Source of the DNA: Cytophagaceae bacterium
GTDB lineage: Bacteria > Bacteroidota > Bacteroidia > Cytophagales > Spirosomataceae
Length of the DNA stretch: 64,000 nucleotides
Reading direction: 5' to 3'
Assembly: GCA_947450365.1 (NCBI GenBank)
Contig: CANFVE010000010.1
Coordinates: forward strand, 22,074 to 86,073
Shown here piece after piece: positions 1 through 8,264 of this stretch. A program made the translations under genes and the position numbers. The notes under the pieces were generated by a model. That model was given only the letters and a program-made list of their open reading frames with translations, was not told the origin of the DNA and ran no database searches. Numbering within the stretch: the stretch's first letter is position 1; each line of letters starts with the position of its first letter.

Positions 1-263
1 GTGCGGAAGCGGTGGTGAAGGCGGGTCTGGCTCATGGGTATTCGTTCGTTATTATTGCGGACCATGGGAATGCGGACGTGATGATGAATGAGGATGGATC
101 TCCGAATACAGCACATTCCACGAATTTGGTCCCTTGCATTTTGGTAGACCAAGATTTTCACCCTAATTTAAACGATGGAAAATTAGGCGATGTGTCTCCT
201 ACAATATTAAAATTGATGGGGGTAGCCCAACCGAAAGAAATGACTGGAGTTTCTCTCTTTTAA
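1..263 (+). CDS. gpmI: 2,3-bisphosphoglycerate-independent phosphoglycerate mutase, C-terminal part
   Basis: This is the 3' end of a gene that starts before the window; the reading frame is open from base 3. The protein interconverts 3-phosphoglycerate and 2-phosphoglycerate in glycolysis using two Mn ions. Visible motifs are DHGNADVM, whose Asp and His bind metal, and AHSTNLVP, whose His is the third ligand of that site, followed by the family's usual short C-terminus with a late PTILKLMG segment. About 87 residues of a roughly 510-residue protein are present. The next gene starts 11 bases later on the same strand, so the two may be cotranscribed. Another glycolytic gene, eno, lies 1 kb away on the other strand. 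Confidence 0.95.
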   Translation, partial: AEAVVKAGLAHGYSFVIIADHGNADVMMNEDGSPNTAHSTNLVPCILVDQDFHPNLNDGKLGDVSPTILKLMGVAQPKEMTGVSLF

Positions 264-274
264 AAATTGAATGT

Positions 275-934
275 ATGGCGAAAGTCGTTGTTTTTGGAAA
301 TACGCTCACGGCAGAATTAGCCTTATACTATTTGCAAACGGATAGTCCGCATGAGGTTGTTGCCTTTACGGTGGAGGAGGAGTTCATCGAAGAGCCTACC
401 TTTCACGACTTACCTGTCGTGCCTTTTGAGACCGTAGAAAAATTATATCCTCCTTCAGAATATCACTTCTTTGCGCCGTTGACTGAAAAGAATATGAATC
501 AGGTGCGGGCGAGGGTGTTCCAACAAGGCCTCGACAAAGGCTATTCCTATATTTCCTACATTAGTTCTCGGGCGACGGTTTTGACGGATCAAATCGGCCG
601 AAATTGTTTTATTTTAGAAGATAATACCATTCAACCCTACGTGACGATTGGCGACGATTGTGTGCTTTGGTCAGGAAATCATATTGGGCATCACGGGATC
701 ATTGGCAATCACGTATTTTTTACATCACATGTGGTACTTTCTGGACGTTGCATCGTAGGAGATTATTGCTTTTTTGGGGTGAATGCCACGATTAGGGATA
801 AGTCGACGATCGGGGAAGGGACATTGGTCGCCATGGGCGCGAATGTGACCCGTCAAAAAACGGACCCTTGGTCGATTTGGAAAGGAAATCCGGCGGAGAA
901 GGCCAGCCTTTCAAGCAAAGATATTAAGATATAA
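275..934 (+). CDS. NeuD/PglD-like sugar O- or N-acyltransferase (left-handed beta-helix)
   Basis: A 219-residue protein with the two-part NeuD/PglD design. An N-terminal Rossmann-like segment (about 1-85, starting MAKVVVFGNT) may bind the nucleotide sugar. A C-terminal hexapeptide-repeat helix (about 95-205) has imperfect [LIV]-G-x-x-x-x turns such as IGRNCF, IGDDCV, IGNHVF and IGEGTL. Histidines in GNHIGHHG lie where these enzymes keep their catalytic base. It ends with the usual WKGNPA cap. Family members acetylate sialic acids, bacillosamine precursors or other surface sugars from acetyl-CoA; the substrate here is unknown. A nonulosonate-like cluster lies 39 kb away, so a role in surface sugar modification is possible but not shown. 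Confidence 0.8.
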   Translation: MAKVVVFGNTLTAELALYYLQTDSPHEVVAFTVEEEFIEEPTFHDLPVVPFETVEKLYPPSEYHFFAPLTEKNMNQVRARVFQQGLDKGYSYISYISSRATVLTDQIGRNCFILEDNTIQPYVTIGDDCVLWSGNHIGHHGIIGNHVFFTSHVVLSGRCIVGDYCFFGVNATIRDKSTIGEGTLVAMGANVTRQKTDPWSIWKGNPAEKASLSSKDIKI

Positions 935-968
935 AAAAAGCCCTTCTGATCTAGAAGGGCTTTTTTTT
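933..968. terminator. Bidirectional Rho-independent terminator
   Basis: A 9-bp perfect stem (AGCCCTTCT/AGAAGGGCT) with a 5-nt loop is flanked by an A-run on the left and a T-run on the right. It can therefore end transcription both of the acyltransferase gene (plus) and of the eno-ftsB operon (minus). Confidence 0.9.
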
Positions 969-1284
969 AGTGTTCAATGGGTTGATTGTTTTCGTCCACG
1001 ATGACAAAAATATCTTCCTTGGGTTTTTTCATCAGGTATTTTTCTCTGGCATATTTTTCCAACAAAGCAGGGTTTCCAATCACCATGCGGCGTTCTTTTT
1101 CCAGCTCTTTTATTTTTTGTTGGTAAAAGGCTTTTTCAGATTTCATACTGCTTAATTCGTTCCATAAGCGATACTGAACCGTGAGGTCATTGGTATCTAA
1201 AAAGAACATCCATACGAGCATCGAGCCCATTGATATGGCATAAAAGCGGTACTTCCCCCAAAAAAGCCTTTTCAGCAGGTCCAT
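967..1284 (-). CDS. FtsB/DivIC-family septum formation protein
   Basis: A 105-residue single-pass membrane protein of the septum-formation-initiator family. It has a short basic N-terminus, one membrane segment (about residues 15-30), then a coiled coil (about 38-68, rich in Glu, Lys and Gln), and the family's conserved element NPALLEKYAREKYLMKKP just after it. FtsB/DivIC joins FtsL and FtsQ/DivIB in the divisome and helps activate septal peptidoglycan synthesis. The gene follows eno after 9 bases, the eno-ftsB pairing also known from other bacteria. Its stop codon lies inside the T-run of the shared terminator. Confidence 0.88.
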   Translation of the reverse strand: MDLLKRLFWGKYRFYAISMGSMLVWMFFLDTNDLTVQYRLWNELSSMKSEKAFYQQKIKELEKERRMVIGNPALLEKYAREKYLMKKPKEDIFVIVDENNQPIEH

Positions 1285-1293
1285 TTCTAAAAT

Positions 1294-2577
<1,284 letters not shown>

Positions 2578-2680
2578 TTAATTATTGTGAATAAATGAAT
2601 TACTAATTAATGTGTAAATTGACTCGCAAAATAACGCATTTTTTAGATAATTTCCGTGAAAATCTTTGAATAAACCTTTT

Positions 2681-3388
2681 ATGAAACTGTTATCATTTCT
2701 TTTCCTTGGCTTTTGCCTTCCCCTGACCATTTTTTCGCAAACTCTTGAGGTAGAACCTTTTGAGCAAAAATTGAAAGAGACGCCGAAGGCTATTTTGTTG
2801 GATGTTCGTACTTCTGGTGAATTTGGCGGGGGACATTTGCCCAAGGCCAAGAATATGGATTTTCGATCTGCCGATTTTGCGAATCAAATCAAAACGTTAC
2901 CGAAGGACCAACCGATTTTTGTGTATTGCCTTTCCGGTGGTCGGTCAGCGCAAGCTGCTGAATTATTAAAAAAAGAAGGCTATCAGGTGACTGAATTAAA
3001 GGGAGGCTATTTAAAATGGACCACCAAATTAAAGCCTTTGGAGGGAGTTCCGGCTGTGGCACATGATGCGGCTTGGGATGTGGAGGCGTTTGCGAAGGAA
3101 ACGGCAAATGGGAAAGCGGTAGTTGTCGATTTTTATGCCAAATGGTGCGCGCCCTGTTTAAAAATGATGCCTACCGTGGATAAATTGGCTAGCGATTTTG
3201 CCGGTCGTGTGAAGGTTTTGAAAGTCGAGGCAGATGGAAATCAGGCGGTGTTGCAACAGTTTGGTATCGACGAAATCCCGAGTTTTTTGGTTTTCCAAAA
3301 CGGGAAAATGATCCAAAAAACATCGGGATTCCGGGAAGAAGCTCAATTAAAAGAACTTTTTGATCAGGCTATTGGGACCATTCGGTAG
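2681..3388 (+). CDS. Exported rhodanese-thioredoxin fusion protein
   Basis: A 235-residue two-domain protein. The start at 2681 is chosen because it gives a clean signal peptide (MKLLSFLFLGFCLPLTIFSQ); an in-frame ATG five codons upstream would spoil it. Residues about 25-105 form a rhodanese domain with the active-site loop CLSGGRSAQA. Residues about 125-235 form a thioredoxin domain with the redox motif WCAPC. Rhodaneses move sulfur or carry persulfide and thioredoxins reduce disulfides, so the fusion probably handles thiol or persulfide chemistry in the periplasm. Its 3' end overlaps the convergent aldo/keto reductase gene by 20 bases. The substrate is unknown. Confidence 0.88.
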   Translation: MKLLSFLFLGFCLPLTIFSQTLEVEPFEQKLKETPKAILLDVRTSGEFGGGHLPKAKNMDFRSADFANQIKTLPKDQPIFVYCLSGGRSAQAAELLKKEGYQVTELKGGYLKWTTKLKPLEGVPAVAHDAAWDVEAFAKETANGKAVVVDFYAKWCAPCLKMMPTVDKLASDFAGRVKVLKVEADGNQAVLQQFGIDEIPSFLVFQNGKMIQKTSGFREEAQLKELFDQAIGTIR

Positions 3389-4340
3389 GTTGGCGTTCCC
3401 AGCGATGCGCTTTCAATTTTTCCAATAAATTCGATTCAAGTCCTTTGCCATCGGATGCAGCTATATTATTCTGCACATGTTTGATTTTGCGCATGCCAGG
3501 AATTATAGTTCCCACATCGGGATTCGATAAAATAAAGCGCAAGGCCATTTCAGGCATGTCCATTTCGGCAGGAACAAGCGGCTTGAGCGCATTCGCATGA
3601 TCCACGCTTGAAGTTAAATTTTCCGGTACAAAATAGGTAGCTCGCCAATCATCCGCGGGGAATGTGGTATCATAGTTTAAGAGTCCAGTCAAACTTCCTT
3701 CGTCAAAAGGCACACGTGCGATAATGCCTACGTCCATTTTTTTACACAATGGAAACAATTCATCCTCAGGATTTTGATCGAAAATATTATAGATCACTTG
3801 GACAGCGGATATCATCCCCGTTTCAATGGTCCTCAAGCAGTTGTTTGGCTCCCAGCGATTAACAGAAACTCCCCAATGGGCTACTTTTCCTTCTTTGGTT
3901 AACTTTTCAATGGCATTTTTCCATTCATCCTGATCTGCCCACGCGTCCTCCCAGACATGAAATTGTTGGAGATCAATTTGTTCAAGCCCCAGGTTTTTTA
4001 AGCTTTTTTCCGTGTATTCTACGATGTGTGATGCCGGAAAACAATCTTTTAATAAGAAATGTGATTTCGAAGGCCATGTGAAGTTTTTTGGGGGTATTTT
4101 GGTCGCCGCATATAGCTTTTTGTCAGGATGGCTTTTTAAAAGTTTTCCTAATATTTGTTCACTTTTTCCTTCCGCATAGCCCCAAGCGGTATCAAAAAAA
4201 TTACACCCTAGTTCAACGGACAGCTCAAGTGATTTTTTTACCTCATCTTGATCAGATCCTGTCCAGCCCGCAAGGCCCCACATCCCATAGCCCAGCTCAC
4301 TAATTTCCCAATTGGTTTTCCCAAATCTTCTTTTTTCCAT
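3369..4340 (-). CDS. Aldo/keto reductase
   Basis: A 323-residue NADPH-dependent oxidoreductase of the aldo/keto reductase superfamily, general-stress YajO/Tas-like branch. The catalytic tetrad is visible: Asp and Tyr in NFFDTAWGYAEG, Lys in AATKIPP, His in LQQFHVWED. The cofactor-binding end has the family pattern around NPDVGTIIPGMR. The ATG at 4340 (MEKRRFGKTNWEIS) is preferred to an upstream start at 4403, because a -7 box lies at 4359-4366 and would otherwise fall inside the gene. The substrate cannot be predicted. Convergent with, and overlapping, the rhodanese-thioredoxin gene. Confidence 0.9.
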   Translation of the reverse strand: MEKRRFGKTNWEISELGYGMWGLAGWTGSDQDEVKKSLELSVELGCNFFDTAWGYAEGKSEQILGKLLKSHPDKKLYAATKIPPKNFTWPSKSHFLLKDCFPASHIVEYTEKSLKNLGLEQIDLQQFHVWEDAWADQDEWKNAIEKLTKEGKVAHWGVSVNRWEPNNCLRTIETGMISAVQVIYNIFDQNPEDELFPLCKKMDVGIIARVPFDEGSLTGLLNYDTTFPADDWRATYFVPENLTSSVDHANALKPLVPAEMDMPEMALRFILSNPDVGTIIPGMRKIKHVQNNIAASDGKGLESNLLEKLKAHRWERQPTEWSQ

Positions 4341-4358
4341 ACGTATATTTTTAGATAA

Positions 4359-4366
4359 CAAAAGTA
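4359..4366 (-). promoter_or_regulatory. Promoter -7 box for the aldo/keto reductase gene
   Basis: On the minus strand this reads TACTTTTG, an exact match to the Bacteroidota -7 consensus TAnnTTTG. It lies 18 bases before the chosen ATG, giving a leader of roughly 10-15 bases. No clear -33 TTTG was found. Confidence 0.55.
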
Positions 4367-4605
4367 TATAAAATTTTCTAGTCTCAGAATTAAGGATACC
4401 CAAATACGCTTTTGGCCGTTCCGTTTAATCTGTTATTTGTCTCGTTTAATGACGAAAGTATGTTTAAACATATTTATTTATATCTTTTTATTTCCGCTTA
4501 ATAAACGTTTTTATTAACATAATTGGTTAATAACGCAAATAACCTAATTCGTTTATTTATATCCTTATCTGTGGGCTATTTTTGTTGAGTAAATACTACA
4601 AAGTA

Positions 4606-4619
4606 TGTAAGCGTTTACA
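4606..4619. promoter_or_regulatory. LacI-family operator-like site
   Basis: TGTAAGCGTTTACA fits the general LacI/CcpA-type operator pattern TGWAANCGNTNWCA at every position. It lies 32 bases before the LytTR gene. No LacI-family regulator is encoded in the window, so the binding protein is unknown. Confidence 0.4.
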
Positions 4620-4651
4620 CATTAGGTTCTAAAATTTTCTTCATCTAAATT

Positions 4652-4978
4652 ATGAGCGAACATATTACGATTGGGCAAACCCATGTACTAATTTCCGAAA
4701 TCCTTGTTATTCGTGGAGAAGGAAATTATTCGAATATCATCACCCGAGACGGCCGTCGATTATTGTCTTGCCGGACGCTAAAGTACTTTGCCACGATGCT
4801 GGAGGAGATCCATTTCATTCGTCCATCGAAATCAGCTCTCGTGAATCGACTGGCCATTGCACACATTGATTTTAAATCTCAAAAATCGATCCGATTAGAA
4901 AATGGAGATACGATTTCCATTTCCCGACGGAATGTTCGCCCGCTGCGTGAACTCTATCAATCTTTTCAAGCATCCTAG
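4652..4978 (+). CDS. Stand-alone LytTR DNA-binding domain protein
   Basis: A 108-residue protein that is almost entirely one LytTR (LytR/AgrA-type) DNA-binding domain. Recognisable elements are the strand pair EILVIRGEGNYSNIITRDGR, the segment FIRPSKSALVNRLAIAHID, which matches the family's 'HRS.iVNL..I' region, and the late strand ISISRRNVRPLRE. There is no response-regulator receiver domain, so it is probably not a classical two-component partner. Such short LytTR proteins are common in Cytophagales and presumably bind DNA by themselves, but targets are rarely known. The gene stands alone, with a LacI-operator-like site 32 bases upstream. Confidence 0.85.
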   Translation: MSEHITIGQTHVLISEILVIRGEGNYSNIITRDGRRLLSCRTLKYFATMLEEIHFIRPSKSALVNRLAIAHIDFKSQKSIRLENGDTISISRRNVRPLRELYQSFQAS

Positions 4979-5014
4979 ACATAAATTATTTTTTTTACAA
5001 TAAAAAGGGTAATT

Positions 5015-5029
5015 TAGGTTTTTAACCTA
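5015..5029. repeat. Short inverted repeat between the LytTR and isomerase genes
   Basis: TAGGTT-TTT-AACCTA, 6-bp arms with a 3-bp spacer, followed by T-rich sequence. It could be a weak terminator of the LytTR gene or an operator for the next gene. Confidence 0.3.
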
Positions 5030-5047
5030 TTTTATCATTTTTATACA

Positions 5048-5908
5048 ATGGAAAGAAGAAATTTTTTACAAGGGCTAGGGCTGGGTGTAGCTGGATTCTA
5101 TACGAATCCATTATTTGCAAGCAAGGTCAATATAGGCCCCTTAGCGGTTCAATTATATACCATTCGTGATGCAGTGGCTAAAGATCTTGAGGGGTCGTTA
5201 AGCAAATTAGCTGGAATCGGATATAAACAATTAGAATTGTTTGATTATAACGGTAAATTTTTCGGCAAAACGGCAAAAGAATTTAAAGGTATTTTGGATC
5301 GTACGGGGTTAAAGGTGGTAAGTTCTCATCATACAACAGGCTTTGAAGTGAAAGGGAAAGGAACCCTATTAGATGGTTGGGAAAAGGCTGTTGAGGATTT
5401 ACATGAACTCGGTTCCGAATATATGGTTTGTTCCTATTTGCATCCGAGTGAGCGAACAACCAAGCATTATGAAATGTTACCCGCACTTTTGGAAAAATCA
5501 GGTCAGGCCACAAAAAAAGCAGGGATCCAATTTGCCTATCACAACCATGATTTTGAATTTCAAAAATCCGGAGACTTTATTCCCTATGATTTTATTTTAA
5601 AAAATACGCCAGCTGATTTGGTTAAAATGGAATCTGATTTGTATTGGTTTGCCAAAGCTGGTCAAGATCCTGTGGCCTATTTTGAAAAACATCCTGGGCG
5701 TTTCCCATTGTGGCATGTGAAGGACATGGAGGCGGGAACGGGTATTTTTACCGAGGTTGGAAATGGAACGATTAATTTTGATCGGATTTTTGCCGCGCGG
5801 AAAACGGCAGGTTTGAAATATTGGTTCGTCGAGCAAGACCAAAGCAAACAAGATCCCTTTGAAAGCCTAAAAATTAGCCGCGATTATTTAGCAAAAAAGA
5901 ATTTTTAA
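5048..5908 (+). CDS. Exported sugar phosphate isomerase/epimerase-like TIM-barrel protein
   Basis: A 286-residue member of the xylose-isomerase-like / AP-endonuclease-2 TIM-barrel superfamily. The N-terminus MERRNFLQGLGLGVAGF resembles a Tat signal (twin Arg, then a hydrophobic stretch), so it is probably exported folded. Barrel motifs include QLYTIRDAV near the start, YHNHDFEF with metal-ligand His residues, MESDLYWF, LWHVKDM and a late FVEQDQ with the terminal Glu ligand. Secreted paralogues are abundant in Bacteroidota, where they are annotated as sugar isomerases or epimerases; the substrate is unknown. The gene ends tail to tail with the DUF5672 gene, the stop codons overlapping by 4 bases. 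Confidence 0.85.
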   Translation: MERRNFLQGLGLGVAGFYTNPLFASKVNIGPLAVQLYTIRDAVAKDLEGSLSKLAGIGYKQLELFDYNGKFFGKTAKEFKGILDRTGLKVVSSHHTTGFEVKGKGTLLDGWEKAVEDLHELGSEYMVCSYLHPSERTTKHYEMLPALLEKSGQATKKAGIQFAYHNHDFEFQKSGDFIPYDFILKNTPADLVKMESDLYWFAKAGQDPVAYFEKHPGRFPLWHVKDMEAGTGIFTEVGNGTINFDRIFAARKTAGLKYWFVEQDQSKQDPFESLKISRDYLAKKNF

Positions 5909-6609
5909 GCCATATAGGCTCGCCAGAATTTGGGATTATATTTTTCCCATGCATGGCATCCAAAAGGCAAGGAATCCCCATTTAGCGTAAAACCTAGGTG
6001 GGGATTTTGTTCGATGGCGAATTTCAGGCCTTGTTGCCACGTAGGTAATCGTAGCATCCATCGCAATGGAAAAGTGCGGCGCTCATACATCGAAAACATA
6101 CAATCCTCATTGGCCACCCATTTCGGCAAAAAGGTATGGTATACCTTCAGGAAGTGTAAGATGGGTTTGATTTTTCTCAACGAAAACCCGCCATTAAACA
6201 ACACCCGGTGGATATATGGGATATCTACATGTGCAGGATTTTTAAAATGACGCAATTTCAATTTCGGAGCTCCTATGTAATCTAAATTTTGTGCGCACCA
6301 GTATTCCAACTGATCACTAAATACATAGGCGTCTAACTGATAAATCAACATAAACTCGTATTCCCCAAATCGCTCATAAAAAGCAGGATCAATGAGCAAA
6401 TGATTATACGTTTGAGGACTTTGGAAGAATGAGTCTGCAAATCGTTCGATGCAACGACCTTCGTGGTAATCAAAGGAAAGCGATTCGGGCGCGACAAAAA
6501 CAATCGGATGATGGCCTAAAATGGAGAAACAACGAGCTAATGAAATCTGCTCATTGGGATTCAGATTTTCTTTATAAATCGGGATAACGATAACCGCGCG
6601 TTTCGACAT
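5905..6609 (-). CDS. DUF5672-family glycosyltransferase-like protein
   Basis: A 234-residue protein recognised as the DUF5672 type by AVIVIPIYKE at the N-terminus, LIYQLDAYVFSDQLEYWC with a DxD-like acidic pair region, YIGAPKLK, and NGGFSLRK, the typical glycosyltransferase acceptor-loop pattern. It has no signal peptide and no membrane segment. Members look like GT-A-fold enzymes acting on surface polysaccharides, but I know of no defined activity. It is the third gene of rsmG-GT2-DUF5672, one base after GT2, so the two transferases probably act in the same pathway. Confidence 0.75.
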   Translation of the reverse strand: MSKRAVIVIPIYKENLNPNEQISLARCFSILGHHPIVFVAPESLSFDYHEGRCIERFADSFFQSPQTYNHLLIDPAFYERFGEYEFMLIYQLDAYVFSDQLEYWCAQNLDYIGAPKLKLRHFKNPAHVDIPYIHRVLFNGGFSLRKIKPILHFLKVYHTFLPKWVANEDCMFSMYERRTFPLRWMLRLPTWQQGLKFAIEQNPHLGFTLNGDSLPFGCHAWEKYNPKFWRAYMA

Positions 6610-6610
6610 A

Positions 6611-7597
6611 TTATTCTAAAAGATCGCCTAATAAGGGTCTCCACCATTTTCCACCATCGTGCTTTCGATAATATCCGCGTGTAAGACTTTGCAAAATAGG
6701 AAATATTCGCATGATTCGGTTCGCCGGTAATTGACTTCGCATCTGATAATGGTCCTTGCGCTGTTTCAACTGGGAAATAATCGCTGGTTTTATGTTGGCC
6801 AGATTTGCAAAATACGTATGAAGCGCAAAGCTGTCTTGGTATTTCTTATTAAGTCTGTCTAGTTTTTCCGTACGCGCGCGTGTAAAACGATCCGCTAAGG
6901 TAATCACGGGTCCGCTGCTTTTCAGGCCCACTTGTTGGCTATCATGCTCCCGATATTCCACAAGTACATCTTCCAGAAAACCAATTTTTTGGTCCATGGC
7001 TAAATACAGCGCTATCCACCCATCATGAATAAGTTCCGGAATAATTAAAGGCACCGGAAATACGGAATCACATATTTTTTTCCGAATGGCCATCGTTGCT
7101 CCCGTCACCACATAGCCTTTGCCAAGTATCTCAAAAGCGCCCCCTTGTTTCCAATAATTCTGTAATTCTTCAGTAAATTCGATTTGTTCAAAGGATGTTT
7201 TGCCTTTACTATTTCCTGCTTGGTCAATCATCAGCGCATTCGAAAACACGGCGTCCTTGTCCGGATTGGCCTCTAAATAGGCAACTTGTTTGGCTACCTT
7301 ATCTTTTTTCCAAAGATCATCCTGATCACACAAAAAAATGATTTCTCCTGAACAGGCTTGAATGCATTTTTCAAAATTTTTGCTACTCCCCAAGTTCGTC
7401 GCATTTGTATGAAGGACTACTGGGAAATCGATACTTTTTTGAAATGCCTCAATAATTTCAAATGTCCGATCGGTGGACCCATCATCGCAGATAACCAATT
7501 CATGCACAGGGGTGCTTTGGTTTTTGATGGAGGCCAATTGCTGGCCCAAAAACCGTTCTCCATTATACGTACATAAAGCAACTGAAATTGTTTTCAT
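6611..7597 (-). CDS. Family 2 glycosyltransferase
   Basis: A 328-residue GT-A-fold transferase. The N-terminal nucleotide-sugar domain (about 1-220) begins ISVALCTYNGERFLGQQLAS and has the acidic motifs ICDDGSTD and FLCDQDDLW, where the DxD residues hold the metal. The C-terminal third resembles the rhamnosyl/glucosyl-transferase branch used in O-antigen and exopolysaccharide assembly. No membrane segment is evident, so it is cytoplasmic or peripheral. Its start codon immediately follows the rsmG stop codon with no bases between, and it is followed one base later by the DUF5672 gene, which indicates a tight operon. Donor and acceptor are unknown. Confidence 0.88.
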   Translation of the reverse strand: MKTISVALCTYNGERFLGQQLASIKNQSTPVHELVICDDGSTDRTFEIIEAFQKSIDFPVVLHTNATNLGSSKNFEKCIQACSGEIIFLCDQDDLWKKDKVAKQVAYLEANPDKDAVFSNALMIDQAGNSKGKTSFEQIEFTEELQNYWKQGGAFEILGKGYVVTGATMAIRKKICDSVFPVPLIIPELIHDGWIALYLAMDQKIGFLEDVLVEYREHDSQQVGLKSSGPVITLADRFTRARTEKLDRLNKKYQDSFALHTYFANLANIKPAIISQLKQRKDHYQMRSQLPANRIMRIFPILQSLTRGYYRKHDGGKWWRPLLGDLLE

Positions 7598-8224
7598 TTA
7601 CATGGGAACGTAAAGGACCTTTTTGGTCTCGAAAAAATCTTCATCAAAATAGGTCGAAAGATCAAAAATCTTATGTTTTTTCCCAAATTCCTCAAGCTCT
7701 TCCCTTAAATCTCCTCCCTTTAAATACAAGATTCCATTTCGCATTGAATGGAAATGATTTGGGCTGATTTTTTTGCGCACCCAATAATAAAATGGAGTGA
7801 TACGCGTAACGGCCCGACTCACCACGAATTCAAAATCTTGATCGATATCTTCTGCCCGTGCATGTTTGGCTTTGACATTTTGGAGGCCAAGGGCTTTGGC
7901 AATTTCCTCCACGACTTTTATTTTTTTTCCAATGCTATCGACCAATAAAAAGGAGCATTCCGGAAACAAAATCGCCAAAGGAATTCCCGGGAAACCACCC
8001 CCCGTGCCCACATCTAGGATTTCAGTTCCCGGTCGAAAATCGATTATTTTGGCGATGGCCAGCGAATGCAGGACGTGATGCAGCATTAAATTATCGATAT
8101 CCTTGCGCGAGACCACATTGATTTTTTCATTCCATTCTGTATACAATGGGAAAAGCAGCTCAAATTGCTCGAGCTGCTTTTCGGTAAGATTGGGAAAATA
8201 TTTTTTTACAATGTCTGCCGTCAT
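7598..8224 (-). CDS. rsmG: 16S rRNA (guanine-527-N7)-methyltransferase RsmG
   Basis: A 208-residue SAM-dependent methyltransferase that modifies G527 in the 530 loop of 16S rRNA. The family markers are WNEKINVVSRKDI near the N-terminus, the SAM-binding motif EILDVGTGGGFPGIPLAI, LLVDSIGKKIKVVEEI, and VVSRAVTRI. The ATG at 8224 (MTADIVKKYF) is preferred to the upstream ATG at 8242, which would lie within the promoter's -7 box. It is the first gene of a run that continues without gaps into two glycosyltransferase-like genes. Confidence 0.95.
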   Translation of the reverse strand: MTADIVKKYFPNLTEKQLEQFELLFPLYTEWNEKINVVSRKDIDNLMLHHVLHSLAIAKIIDFRPGTEILDVGTGGGFPGIPLAILFPECSFLLVDSIGKKIKVVEEIAKALGLQNVKAKHARAEDIDQDFEFVVSRAVTRITPFYYWVRKKISPNHFHSMRNGILYLKGGDLREELEEFGKKHKIFDLSTYFDEDFFETKKVLYVPM

Positions 8225-8239
8225 AAGGAAATGAAAGCA

Positions 8240-8247
8240 CAAAGATA
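8240..8247 (-). promoter_or_regulatory. Promoter -7 box for the rsmG operon
   Basis: The minus strand reads TATCTTTG, an exact TAnnTTTG match, 15 bases before the rsmG ATG at 8224. This spacing supports the shorter rsmG start. Confidence 0.6.
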
Positions 8248-8264
8248 GCTAATTGGTCGATGAA

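Larger units (their letters stand above)
4341..4651. other. 311-bp AT-rich divergent intergenic region
   Basis: No gene is seen. The region holds the aldo/keto reductase promoter, a perfect 14-bp palindrome TATGTTTAAACATA at 4459-4472, a TTAACA/TTAATA-rich stretch at 4514-4532 related to motifs upstream of the TonB-receptor genes, and a LacI-type operator match at 4606-4619. No TAnnTTTG box was found for the LytTR gene. Confidence 0.6.
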
